In this document: one piece after another, positions 8,498 to 16,181 of the stretch | How positions within the stretch are numbered: the stretch's first letter is position 1 | Layout: every line of letters starts with the position of its first letter | Source of the DNA: AB-137-C09 sp964645625 | Lineage (GTDB): Bacteria > Pseudomonadota > Zetaproteobacteria > Mariprofundales > Mariprofundaceae | NCBI GenBank assembly: GCA_964645625.1 | Contig: CAZYAI010000018.1 | Coordinates: 1 to 43,838, forward strand | Direction of reading: 5' to 3' | Length of the DNA stretch: 43,838 nt | The notes under the pieces: generated by a model | What the model saw: only the letters and a program-made list of their open reading frames with translations | Databases searched by the model: none | Told to the model about the DNA's origin: nothing | Program-made: the position numbers and the translations under genes

Positions 8498-9145
8498 TTA
8501 CTCCATCTTATTCAGCAAACGGATCATGGTGCGGTTTTTCATCTCGTTCAGGAAGATGCCGAACAATAGACTGAGCAGCCCAAACCAAAAATGGGGTAGG
8601 CTGCTGCCGCGTTGTTTGCTGATGCGTATATCGACAGCCGAAGGAGGGTTGTTGCTTTCGGTATTAAACCTCAGGTAGTAATAGCCTGGCTTGGGGAAGG
8701 TGATGTCCATATCGTAATCACTGAGGCTTTCATCCCAGTAACCATCGGCATCGCGCCCTGTTTCGTGCCACAGATCTTCGCCAAAGGCGAACAAATACTG
8801 TTTGTTGGCATTAAGCACCTGACCTTCAATAAACGACCATGATTGTGCAGCCATGCCAATGGTATGAACGCGGATGTTATACGTTTCGTGACTGCGCCCG
8901 ACAATCACTGGACCAATTTCTGTGCTGCTTTTGGTTTGGTTGGGGAATATTTTTTGTTGGATGGGTTTGCCCACTTCAAAGCTGTAAAGCCAACTGGTGA
9001 ATAGGCTGAGTACGCCAAAAATCATAAATACCGTGGCAATATCCCCCCAGTCAATCTCTTCGCCACTCGCTAGCTTGCTTGCTACGACCAAGCGACGCTG
9101 GCGCATGCGGTTTTGTATTTTGCGTTCGGATAGTTTGTATGCCAT
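8498..9145 (-). CDS. Two-helix membrane protein with periplasmic beta-rich domain, unknown function
   Basis: The 215-residue protein has a basic N-terminus, a membrane helix at about 35-55 (IATVFMIFGVLSLFTSWLY), and a beta-rich extracytoplasmic domain (about 65-180) with GYYYLRFNTESNN. A second helix near the C-terminus (FWFGLLSLLFGIFLN) returns a short basic tail to the cytoplasm. The topology is cytoplasm-periplasm-cytoplasm. No family is recognised. It sits 3 bp downstream of the DUF350 gene and 4 bp upstream of the small Gly/Tyr-rich protein, in the operon with PspA and the aminopropyltransferase, so an envelope role is likely. Confidence 0.75.
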   Translation of the reverse strand: MAYKLSERKIQNRMRQRRLVVASKLASGEEIDWGDIATVFMIFGVLSLFTSWLYSFEVGKPIQQKIFPNQTKSSTEIGPVIVGRSHETYNIRVHTIGMAAQSWSFIEGQVLNANKQYLFAFGEDLWHETGRDADGYWDESLSDYDMDITFPKPGYYYLRFNTESNNPPSAVDIRISKQRGSSLPHFWFGLLSLLFGIFLNEMKNRTMIRLLNKME

Positions 9146-9148
9146 GAC

Positions 9149-9997
9149 TTACACCACGCTCACCAGCACAATGGCGAAGCTGATTGCCACTGTTGCTTCC
9201 AATAGCCCTGCGCCGAGGTTGCGGTCTTCGGTGATTTCGGTGCTTAAATCCGCAGCGGGAATCACCACCTTGTCCATCACTATGCGTACCAATGGTAGAA
9301 ATACAAATGCCAGTATATTGGTCATCATCAGATCAATCAGGTTGCTTTCCCAGTCAGTAAAATTACTGGCAACACCATTACATACGATGATTCCAAGCGC
9401 AATCATGGTGCCGCCAAGTGCCGCACCTGCTGCAATATTCTTCTTTTTCAGCTCTTCTTGAATCGAATAGGGGGTGAAAAAGTCATAAATTAAGCTAAAA
9501 ATAAAGAGTGAGAGTTGACCAATGAGAAAAAATACACAGGCAGTCAATACGCCACCACCCGTGCCGTGTACCGAACCTGCGGCAATCAGCCCTGTTGCCA
9601 AATACATGCCAAATTGCACGGCACCAACGGCAATGTTGCGCTCTTCGCACAGTTGGCGGTCGCAACGGAAGCTGCGTAAGATAATACCATCGTTGATATA
9701 ACGGGAGGCGTTAAGGAACAATAGACCCAAGAGGGAATAGCCGCCTACGCTGACAAGGTCTTGCATCAAGCCTTGTGTAGGGCCGCTCAATGCGCCAATA
9801 AACACAGCCAGTAAACCAAAATAATAACCAGCGAGGGTAAGTGAGATCGCGAGGTTGTCTTTTTCGGTGAGTTCTTCATTAAGCTTGTAAGGAGTGATGA
9901 CATCGTGAAACCATTTAGCAAAAAAGAACAGCAGTAAATACAGCACCAAAAATGCTGCGATGCGGCTGACATCATCCAAGAGATGTTCGCTTATCAT
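9149..9997 (-). CDS. Duplicated DUF350 (YjfL-type) inner-membrane protein
   Basis: The 282-residue, highly hydrophobic protein has about eight membrane helices. The DUF350 unit is present twice: a TPY..NEELTEKDN-LA motif near residue 40 and TPYSIQEELKKKNIAAG near residue 170. A further EITEDRNLGAGLLEAT lies at the C-terminal helix. In E. coli a single-copy homologue (YjfL) sits in yjfIJKLM next to a PspA paralogue; the molecular function is unknown. The same partners surround it here, so membership of a PspA-type envelope system is well supported. The start at 9997 lies 28 bp after the small ribbon-helix-helix-like gene. Confidence 0.85.
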   Translation of the reverse strand: MISEHLLDDVSRIAAFLVLYLLLFFFAKWFHDVITPYKLNEELTEKDNLAISLTLAGYYFGLLAVFIGALSGPTQGLMQDLVSVGGYSLLGLLFLNASRYINDGIILRSFRCDRQLCEERNIAVGAVQFGMYLATGLIAAGSVHGTGGGVLTACVFFLIGQLSLFIFSLIYDFFTPYSIQEELKKKNIAAGAALGGTMIALGIIVCNGVASNFTDWESNLIDLMMTNILAFVFLPLVRIVMDKVVIPAADLSTEITEDRNLGAGLLEATVAISFAIVLVSVV

Positions 9998-10025
9998 AAA
10001 ACCTTGCCCTCCCCGTAGACCTTAT

Positions 10026-10334
10026 TCAATCAGCGAAGCGTTCAATCAATTCGGCAATCATGCGCCGCCGTATGTCCATCGTGTTGCTAGCATCAAGTTG
10101 ATATTTATCTGCTAGCATTTGGTAATCTTCAGCGGATAAAGAAACCGTCAAACGTGGACGTTTGGGTGGTGAGTAAGACAAGCCTAGCAGCTTTCGTATT
10201 TCACTGGAAGTGGTTAAACCTTCGGCGACTGCCAGTGTTTGAATCCGTTGTGCAACCTGTTGTTCAAGGGCAAAGGCTACTTGCGTAGCCTTAACCGTTT
10301 TTTGCTCTTTGTCCCAACGTGCGTTACCGCTCAT
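10026..10334 (-). CDS. Small protein with two ribbon-helix-helix-like segments
   Basis: The 102-residue protein has two segments patterned like ribbon-helix-helix units. One is VKATQVAFALEQQVAQRIQTLA followed by a helix (SSEIRKLLGL). The other is RPRLTVSLSAEDYQMLADKY followed by SNTMDIRRRMIAELIERF. Such folds usually bind operator DNA as dimers, so it may be the local regulator, for example at the palindrome at 12157-12177; this is inference. Its ATG overlaps the end of the DUF4178 gene (ATGA), so it is translationally coupled within the PspA cluster. I do not recall this gene in the E. coli yjf operon. Confidence 0.65.
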   Translation of the reverse strand: MSGNARWDKEQKTVKATQVAFALEQQVAQRIQTLAVAEGLTTSSEIRKLLGLSYSPPKRPRLTVSLSAEDYQMLADKYQLDASNTMDIRRRMIAELIERFAD

Positions 10335-10984
10335 GTAACGTTTTTACCTGGCCACATTTCTTCAAGTTCCTTGAGTTCAAGGTAAACCGTGACGCTTAAC
10401 TCCAGTTCGCCAGTCTCATAGACTTCAATTTCCAGCGCGTATTCATCACTTTTATCCATCAGTATGTGGGAGCTAAATGCTTCGGTTCGTTTCATTTCCT
10501 CGTCGGACAGATTGCGTGCATCACCTTTGAGGAATAGCCCTTTTACATGATCGTCTGTTTCTGTGTATTTATCCACCAACCAGTCTTTCAACGCTTCAGG
10601 CTTGTTGGCGATACGAATTTTGGTTCCAGCTCCTTGCTTCAAAATCGCATCCAATTGCTCTTGACTAAGAACACTGCGAATGTCTGCTTTGCCTATCTTC
10701 TTGCTGAATGCCAAGGATTCTTCGCCATCCTCCTCTTCAACCATGAGGAAGAGAATATTCCCTTCGCGGTCTTTTAAAACCAGTTCAGGGTAACACATGT
10801 TGCCATAGATATAGGTGTTAACCTGCGAAACCTCGAAGGTCTTGCCGCTGAGGCTCTGTTGTTTGAGGTAGCGCAGCTTGATGATGTCACCCGCGCGCAA
10901 ATCACGCGGGTGATCTAACTTGGGTTGCGGCGGTGTATCGTCACCACCGCCGCCACCAAATAGACGCGAAAAGAAACCGCCCAT
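10331..10984 (-). CDS. DUF4178 / YjfK-like protein of the PspA cluster
   Basis: In this 217-residue soluble protein, a Gly-rich N-terminus (GGFFSRLFGGGGGDD) precedes a DUF4178-like beta-rich core (DLRAGDIIKLRYLKQQSLSGKTFEV, YPELVLKDREGNILFLMVEEE). Charged helices follow at the C-terminus. DUF4178/DUF2491 proteins are recurrent neighbours of PspA, DUF350 and polyamine genes in bacteria, and E. coli YjfK holds the equivalent place. The biochemical role is unknown. It lies 4 bp downstream of pspA and overlaps the next gene by 4 bp. The N-terminal FSRLFGGG resembles an amphipathic membrane-touching start, which is speculative. Confidence 0.8.
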   Translation of the reverse strand: MGGFFSRLFGGGGGDDTPPQPKLDHPRDLRAGDIIKLRYLKQQSLSGKTFEVSQVNTYIYGNMCYPELVLKDREGNILFLMVEEEDGEESLAFSKKIGKADIRSVLSQEQLDAILKQGAGTKIRIANKPEALKDWLVDKYTETDDHVKGLFLKGDARNLSDEEMKRTEAFSSHILMDKSDEYALEIEVYETGELELSVTVYLELKELEEMWPGKNVT

Positions 10985-10988
10985 CGAA

Positions 10989-11684
10989 TCAGCTCGTTTT
11001 CTTAGCTTTCAGCTTCGCTAAGATGTCTTGTGCTTGAGCATCGCCTTCGCCGCCAATGCCAGCCGCTTTCATCTTCGCTTCTAGGTCAGAACCGCTGAAC
11101 TCGCCCTTCAAAGCTTCGCCTGCTGCCAAACGGTCATCCAAATCTTGCTGGCGTTGCTTGATGCGATCCAAGGACTCTTTGGCAGTCAACAACTTGGAAG
11201 TGCCTGTGGCATAATTGTTGTTAATAGCCGTTGTTGCTTGCTGTACGCTTTCGGTGGTTTTTACCATCACCAACTGGCGTTTCATATCAGTCAGGGTTTT
11301 GCCTGTCTGCTTAATCATGCCTTTGAGGCGTTCAACATGGGCTGCAAAGCTACGCTGTGCCTTTTGCTGATCAGCCAGTTCACCTTGCAATTCAACGATT
11401 TTTTGCGCGATTTCCATCGCTAAATCTTCGTTGCCTTGCTCTAAAGCTTGCGCGGCAAAACCTTCGTGCTTTTCGATGTCTGCGGTCAAAGCTTTCACTT
11501 TACGATCAGCCTGCATCTCTTTCGCCATCACGTCGGTAAGATCACGCTTGGCTTGCTCTAGCTTATTTTCCGCATCTTTAATCTCTTGATCGAAAATGCG
11601 AATGCTGTTCTTATCAACAATGGATTCACCCACTTCACGGGCTCCACCACGAATCGCAGTAAAAATTTTCTCTAAAATAGACAT
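10989..11684 (-). CDS. PspA/IM30 (YjfJ-like) membrane-stress protein
   Basis: The 231-residue, almost wholly alpha-helical, coiled-coil protein has the PspA/IM30 layout. An N-terminal amphipathic helix (SILEKIFTAIRGGAREVGES) is followed by IRIFDQEIKDAENKLEQAKRDL and long charged helices. A Gly/Ala-rich C-terminal tail bears GIGGEGDAQAQDILAKLK. PspA proteins are ESCRT-III relatives that assemble on stressed inner membranes. In this neighbourhood (DUF2170, DUF4178, DUF350) it corresponds to the YjfJ subgroup rather than classical PspA with PspBC/F, which are absent. The ribosome site before 11684 is GGAGACC. Confidence 0.9.
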   Translation of the reverse strand: MSILEKIFTAIRGGAREVGESIVDKNSIRIFDQEIKDAENKLEQAKRDLTDVMAKEMQADRKVKALTADIEKHEGFAAQALEQGNEDLAMEIAQKIVELQGELADQQKAQRSFAAHVERLKGMIKQTGKTLTDMKRQLVMVKTTESVQQATTAINNNYATGTSKLLTAKESLDRIKQRQQDLDDRLAAGEALKGEFSGSDLEAKMKAAGIGGEGDAQAQDILAKLKAKKTS

Positions 11685-11705
11685 GAGGGGTCTCCTTACT
11701 CGGTA

Positions 11706-12122
11706 TTACTGAAGGTGGGTACGCATGGAATCAAGCGCGTCCACGGCGTTATTCGCCAGCACATCCAGTTCATGGACAATATCATCCAAGCTGGAGTTCA
11801 CCGACAAAGCACCATAGATCACGTATTGATCATCAATTTTGGCAAATGATGATAGCGGAATGGAAATGTTCGCTGCCAGCATGGCATGGTTCATTGTTGC
11901 CCGCTCATCTTCCTTGACTTCATCTTCTTTGAATAGATAAGCAATACAAAGAATTTGTGCATCCGAGGCAGAAACAAAGATCGGTAATTCTTCGCGGTCT
12001 TCGACGAGGATTTGCAGCACCTCTACTTCACCCGGGATAGGACTGACTTCAAAGTTAAAGCTGCTATCTGCGCTGCTACCTTGTTCCGCCAGTTGATTCG
12101 CCAATGTTGTAAGATCAACCAT
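11706..12122 (-). CDS. DUF2170 (YjfI-like) protein
   Basis: The 138-residue soluble acidic protein belongs to the DUF2170 family, with VDLTTLANQLA at the start and FVSASDAQILCIAYLFKEDEV in the core. In E. coli the family member YjfI is the first gene of yjfIJKLM; the same order (DUF2170, PspA, YjfK-like) holds here. Two ATGs are adjacent; the second (12122) is preferred because AAGGAG lies six bases upstream. It is the first gene after a sigma70-like promoter with a palindrome, and 21 bp precede pspA. Function is unknown; it may modulate PspA assembly (inference). Confidence 0.85.
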   Translation of the reverse strand: MVDLTTLANQLAEQGSSADSSFNFEVSPIPGEVEVLQILVEDREELPIFVSASDAQILCIAYLFKEDEVKEDERATMNHAMLAANISIPLSSFAKIDDQYVIYGALSVNSSLDDIVHELDVLANNAVDALDSMRTHLQ

Positions 12123-12146
12123 CATACTCTCCTTCTCGTAGGGGCA

Positions 12147-12177
12147 ACTGTAGTAAGCTTGACATATTATGTCAAGC
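12147..12177 (-). promoter_or_regulatory. Promoter with overlapping perfect palindrome upstream of the DUF2170-PspA operon
   Basis: On the minus strand a consensus -35 TTGACA (12175-12170), a 17-bp spacer and a -10 TACAGT (12152-12147) stand 22 bp before the DUF2170 start. A palindrome with 9-bp arms (GCTTGACAT / ATGTCAAGC, 3-bp centre, 12157-12177) covers the -35 and most of the spacer. Binding there would block RNA polymerase, so repression is the natural reading. Confidence 0.7.
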
Positions 12178-12303
12178 GTTGGATCGTCAGTAACCGTTCA
12201 CACCCCGTCTGTTTTTTTGCCATCAAGGCGAAAGCGCGCAGTTTATGCTTTGGTAAATGAGCACTTTCAACGCCGAGGGCGGAAAAATCAGTGGGGGGAA
12301 TAG

Positions 12304-12948
12304 TTACCTTCGCCATACGTGGAACACCCCTGCTAGTCCCACAGCCAACCATAGTATAATCCAAATAATCTCTGGCAAGCCTGTTACATCGGCAAGGCTG
12401 GCAGCATCGCCATAATGTTTGCGATCAATTAAATACAACGGGGCGCGTACGGCATCGAGCATGATATATACTGCGATAAATTTCAGAGCCAGATTTACGC
12501 CACGCAGATGCTGGAGTTTGCCGATGCTGACCGAGAGCGCAAACAAAAACCCTAAAATCACCCATGTTATCACATCGCGAGCATACAGTAGTGCGGTCGC
12601 AGCAATTAACAATCCGAGCACTAATACCACACCATGAATGTAGCGTTCACTTACCTTGTTTGCCGTATGATACAACACGATTCCCCACAGCACCGCGCCG
12701 ATATAGCCTGCTTGTAGCACCAAAAAACGACTGCCGCCACGGGTGTAGCACAGCCCTGAGCCATCCCAGTGTAGCACGATGCTGGCGATGCTTCCGCCGC
12801 TGATGATTGCCATCAGCCCATGACTGATTTCATGAAAGAAGGTCATAAACCAAGTGAAAGGAATGGATAAAAAAGGAACCCATGAGAGTAGTAATGCTGC
12901 GATCACAAGCGTGAGAAATTCGACGTTGTGAGATAGCGGGCGGGTCAT
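12304..12948 (-). CDS. M50B-family membrane metalloprotease-like protein
   Basis: The 214-residue polytopic membrane protein has HEISH (H39, E40, H43) in the second helix (FMTFFHEISHGLMAIISGG), the zinc-binding signature of site-2-protease-like Peptidase_M50B (PF13398). About six membrane segments are visible. Whether it cleaves anything is unknown; the third metal ligand is not obvious to me. Its ATG overlaps the speD stop (ATGA), so it is co-translated with SpeD. The 178 bp after it hold the promoter for the DUF2170-PspA genes, so it may regulate or serve the same envelope process (inference). Confidence 0.82.
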   Translation of the reverse strand: MTRPLSHNVEFLTLVIAALLLSWVPFLSIPFTWFMTFFHEISHGLMAIISGGSIASIVLHWDGSGLCYTRGGSRFLVLQAGYIGAVLWGIVLYHTANKVSERYIHGVVLVLGLLIAATALLYARDVITWVILGFLFALSVSIGKLQHLRGVNLALKFIAVYIMLDAVRAPLYLIDRKHYGDAASLADVTGLPEIIWIILWLAVGLAGVFHVWRR

Positions 12949-13298
12949 GGCTGCTGTGTTCCGCGCATCATGGTTTGCACGGTGAATGATTCAGGCTGAA
13001 AGCGTGCTTGCAGGGGAGGGATAGCCTGTTCAGCATCGCATGAACCACACATAAACACATCCAGTGCGGCATAGGCTGTTTCTGGCCATGTATGAATGCT
13101 GATGTGGGATTCAGCCAATAAGGCTATGCCTGTGACACCGCCATCAACACCAAAATGATGCAGGCGAACATCCAGCACTGTTGCTCGGCACACCGCTGCT
13201 GCCTCGCGCAGGGCTTGTTCCACGAAGGCGGTATCATTCAAATGTGATGCACCATAAAAGTCGAGCAATAGGTGTTTACCAGGATGATACAGGTTCAT
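12945..13298 (-). CDS. speD: S-adenosylmethionine decarboxylase proenzyme (bacterial class 1B)
   Basis: The 117-residue protein makes decarboxylated AdoMet, the aminopropyl donor for spermidine synthesis. Autocleavage at Glu-Ser in LLAESHISIHTWPE would convert S64 into the pyruvoyl cofactor. H69 and C84 (DVFMCGSC) correspond to the conserved processing and catalytic residues of Thermotoga-type SpeD. The start at 13298 (MNLYHPGKHLLLDF) is chosen by family alignment; the longer frame adds 23 residues overlapping the preceding gene. It sits 5 bp after the anchored protein gene and overlaps the M50B gene. It supplies the substrate for the spermidine-synthase-like protein at the end of the cluster. 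Confidence 0.93.
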   Translation of the reverse strand: MNLYHPGKHLLLDFYGASHLNDTAFVEQALREAAAVCRATVLDVRLHHFGVDGGVTGIALLAESHISIHTWPETAYAALDVFMCGSCDAEQAIPPLQARFQPESFTVQTMMRGTQQP

Positions 13299-13303
13299 GG
13301 TGT

Positions 13304-13783
13304 TTAATGCTTCTTGTCTTGATCCGCTTCGACATCGCGCAAGCTGCTTTCTAACTTCATATACCACGGTGCTTGAGGGTTGGTACGGTGGAAGAAGAGG
13401 ATGAAGTCTTGTGTTCGCAGTTTTTTATCAATCAAGTTTTTGATCTTTACACGCATTTTGGTGCGTCCACGTAGCGTGCTACGATCAAGCTTACAAAAGA
13501 CGATTTCATAATCCATAATATCCAAGGATTCTGGTTTTTGTAAAAACAGGCGTTGTAATAGGTAGGGAATATCGACTTGACCTACGACATCGGGTTCATG
13601 GTAGGAGGCTGCTTTTTTGAAATCTTTGAATTGAATATCTTCCATGAAGGAAGACGATATTTGGCGTAGCTTGGCGCGCTCACCACCCAAAGGCAGTCCA
13701 AAGCCATAAAAAGCCCCGCCAGAAAAATGAACCGCGCCCAAGTATGCCACGATCAATAACAAAATAAGGGTTATGTAACGCAT
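13304..13783 (-). CDS. Single-helix membrane-anchored protein, unknown function
   Basis: The 159-residue protein has one N-terminal membrane helix or uncleaved signal (MRYITLILLLIVAYLGAVHF). The extracytoplasmic domain is Lys-rich and alpha/beta (SSFMEDIQFKDFKKAASYH, TKMRVKIKNLIDKKLRTQDFILFFH). The pattern is like small NTF2-like lipoprotein or anchored domains, but I cannot name the family. The start at 13783 has GGAGG four bases upstream; the longer frame runs into a repeat region. It is the first gene of the minus-strand speD/M50B group, and a nest of inverted repeats lies immediately upstream. Confidence 0.75.
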   Translation of the reverse strand: MRYITLILLLIVAYLGAVHFSGGAFYGFGLPLGGERAKLRQISSSFMEDIQFKDFKKAASYHEPDVVGQVDIPYLLQRLFLQKPESLDIMDYEIVFCKLDRSTLRGRTKMRVKIKNLIDKKLRTQDFILFFHRTNPQAPWYMKLESSLRDVEADQDKKH

Positions 13784-13877
13784 GCAGCCTCCATGTTCAG
13801 CCTGAAGTCTATGCTTATGTGATGATTTTTCTACGTTGCACAACAAAAAAGCAAGAAATAGCCCCTTTGTTGAGTTT

Positions 13878-14327
13878 GGCTTCCCTTTTAAGACGGGACG
13901 CACGTACACTACAAGACCATCATGTAGGTTGGGTTGAGGTACGAAACCCAACAAAAGAGCATAGCCTAAATAACGTATTGTTGTTTTAAAGTTGGGTTTC
14001 GTACCTCAACCACAACCTTGTATGTTTCGCATATCCATATTGCTTTTGTCCCGTCTTAAAAGGAAAGCCTAATAGTCCACAGATGCACACAGATAAGAGT
14101 GAATAGTTGCAGTTCACCTCATGATCGAGGCATTATTATGATGGAAACTATAAGCTGCTACATGGATTGTCGGCACAAAAGTTCTTTCATCATCTGTGTT
14201 TATCTGCGGATAAATATTTAAACTTAGGAACGTTCACCAGCTTCGTTGTTAAGCAAGGACAATGGTGAGTTCAATAGCGTAAAAAACAAGTCGTAGTTCT
14301 TTTTTGTCCTGTCTTAAACGGGAAGTC
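13878..14327. repeat. Nested MITE-like inverted repeats
   Basis: Three layers of inverted repeats and no gene are seen. The outer pair is 22 bp with one mismatch (13878-13899 and 14048-14069, core CCTTTTAAGACGGGAC). A second pair lies inside it (13921-13952 and 13991-14024, core GGTTGAGGTACGAAACCC). A third pair lies to the right (14076-14095 and 14190-14210, core CACAGAT). A third, diverged copy of the outer terminus occurs at 14306-14327, directly against the hsdR remnant. No transposase is present, so these are non-autonomous elements. Confidence 0.75.
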
Positions 14328-15032
14328 CAAAATTTAGACATGAGCGACCCTGTTGCGGTTGAAGCGTTTAAGGCAAAACATTATTTAAGTGATGACGACT
14401 TGACCGCCATGCAAGCGATTAACATGCCTGCTGAACGTGTGATTCAAGATTACCGTTCAACGTATAACGATATTCGCGATTGGCTTCGCCGTGAAAAAGC
14501 GAGTAATGAATAAGAGGATTCCAATATTGATTGGGATGATGTGGTGTTTGAGGTGGATCTGCTTAAATCACAAGAAATCAATTTGGACTATATTCTGGAA
14601 TTGATTTTTGAGCACAATAAAAAAGTGAAAGATAAAGCGACACTGATTGAAGAAGTGCGGCGAATGATTCGTGCCAGCCTTGGCAATCGTGCGAAAGAGG
14701 GACTTGTGGTTGAGTTTATCAACCAAACTAATTTGGATAACATCCCTGATAAAGCCAGCATTATTGATGCTTTTTTTACCTTTGCCCAAGCTGAACAACA
14801 ACGTGAAGTAGAAGAACTGATTGAATCTGAAAAGCTGAACCGAGAAGCTGCTAAACGTTATATCACGGCATCGTTAAAGCGAGAATATGCCAGTGAAAAT
14901 GGTACTGAGCTTAATGGTATTCTGCCTAAAATGAGTCCGCTGAACCCACAATACTTAAGCAAGAAACAGAGTGTTTTCCAACATATTGTAGCTTTTATTG
15001 AGAAGTTTAAAGGCGTGGGTGGAACGGTTTAA
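14328..15032 (+). pseudogene. hsdR: Type I restriction enzyme R subunit remnant (HsdR C-terminal domain)
   Basis: The frame reads the C-terminal region of EcoR124-type HsdR: VIQDYRSTYNDIRDWLRREK, then DVVFEVDLLKSQEINLDYIL, LIEEVRRMIRASLGNRAKEGL and a final KQSVFQHIVAFIEKFKG. The endonuclease and helicase domains are missing; the 5' end coincides with an inverted-repeat terminus at 14306-14327. A TAA at 14511-14513 interrupts an otherwise continuous frame (same phase on both sides, EKASNE*EDSNIDWDD), so it carries an in-frame nonsense change as well as the truncation. No hsdM or hsdS is nearby. It is a relic of a lost restriction system. Confidence 0.85.
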
Positions 15033-15071
15033 TCCACCGCCATGTTATAACGTAGGTGAACCAAAATGAAA

Positions 15072-15101
15072 AAGGACTTACGACGAATGCCGTAAGTCCT
15101 T
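15072..15101 (-). terminator. Rho-independent terminator for tRNA-fMet
   Basis: On the minus strand an 11-bp perfect stem (AAGGACTTACG / CGTAAGTCCTT, 8-nt loop) ends in a run of T, 8 bp after the tRNA CCA end. Confidence 0.85.
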
Positions 15102-15109
15102 GTGATGTT

Positions 15110-15184
<75 letters not shown>

Positions 15185-15413
15185 TTACTGGTGGGCGGCG
15201 AACTATAGGGCTCTTTTATGCTTTGTCAAATATATACCACTACTGCTCGTTATGACGTTGAATATGATTATGCTTATTTTATAGTAAGCCGTTTTTTGCT
15301 GGCTTTATGCCCTTAGGTGATGGGGCATTGTCGTTGCAGTACGCTATCAAGCTACGCTCGTTTATTGCTTGGGGCAGATGTTTTATATTAAAAAGGAGTT
15401 TGGAGCGCGTACG

Positions 15414-16169
15414 ATGAGTAGATGGATATTTGGTTTTTTTGGGTTATGGATTTATCTTCCTTTTTCTGGTTTATCTCGACGGTGGCGACGGTTTTCTCGA
15501 CGATTGAGAGGCAAACAGGGCGGGCTTTTGCAGCAAGTTACGCTACCTACGGTTTCGTGGCGGCAGTGCACTAACCGGCGCAATATCGAAATTCGCGAGA
15601 GTGATAAAGCCAATGGTAATATTCGTATCAGTGAGTTGGCTGTTATCGCCGCTATTGCTGCTGACTGTAAGGCAAACACATCATTGTTGGAAATTGGCAC
15701 ATTTGATGGTCGAACCTCGCTCAATATGGCCTTTTCATCACCGATGGACTGTACTGTATACACATTAGACCTCAAGCCAGAAATGGCTACCGAATTTAGT
15801 TTGGCCGATGGCGAAGACCATATGGTGAATAAACCGAAATCAGGTGCTCGTATTGATGCTTATCGTCAATCGAATCCAGAGATAACTAATAAAATTAAGC
15901 AGTTGTATGGTGATTCAGCATCTTTTGACTTCTCCCCCTATTATGGCACATGTTCATTGGTGTTTGTTGATGGATCTCATGCTTTTGATTATGCACATTC
16001 AGATACTTTACAAGCCATTAAGATGGTTCAATCTGGTGGCGTGATTATTTGGCATGACTATGGCATTTGGGAAGGTGTAACTAAGGCACTTGAGGCATTT
16101 GAACAAAGTAATGCTTTAGGCATTAAAAGTATTGCTGGCACCAGTCTCGCGTATTGGAAAAAACCATAA
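15414..16169 (+). CDS. Class I SAM-dependent methyltransferase (Methyltransf_24-like)
   Basis: The 251-residue protein has a hydrophobic/basic N-terminus (IFGFFGLWIYLPFSGLSRRWRR) that may associate with the membrane. The Rossmann methyltransferase domain follows: motif I LLEIGTFDGRTSLNMA, acidic YTLDL, LVFVDGSHAFDYAHSD and IIWHDYG. Such enzymes methylate small molecules or glycans; the target is unknown. I choose ATG at 15414 (GGAG eight bases upstream); an in-frame upstream ATG at 15369 would add 15 residues. It stands alone between tRNA-fMet and the convergent kinase gene. Confidence 0.8.
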   Translation: MSRWIFGFFGLWIYLPFSGLSRRWRRFSRRLRGKQGGLLQQVTLPTVSWRQCTNRRNIEIRESDKANGNIRISELAVIAAIAADCKANTSLLEIGTFDGRTSLNMAFSSPMDCTVYTLDLKPEMATEFSLADGEDHMVNKPKSGARIDAYRQSNPEITNKIKQLYGDSASFDFSPYYGTCSLVFVDGSHAFDYAHSDTLQAIKMVQSGGVIIWHDYGIWEGVTKALEAFEQSNALGIKSIAGTSLAYWKKP

Positions 16170-16181
16170 TGCGACAACTTG

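Noticed and set aside
12167..12316. Possible 49-residue minus-strand ORF after the M50B gene
   Set aside because: Weak ribosome site, and its end runs into the promoter palindrome; no family resemblance. It cannot be excluded but is not supported.
15369..15413. Upstream start for the methyltransferase
   Set aside because: In-frame ATGs exist, but the one at 15414 has a better-spaced GGAG and leaves a normal N-terminus; the extension is not needed.
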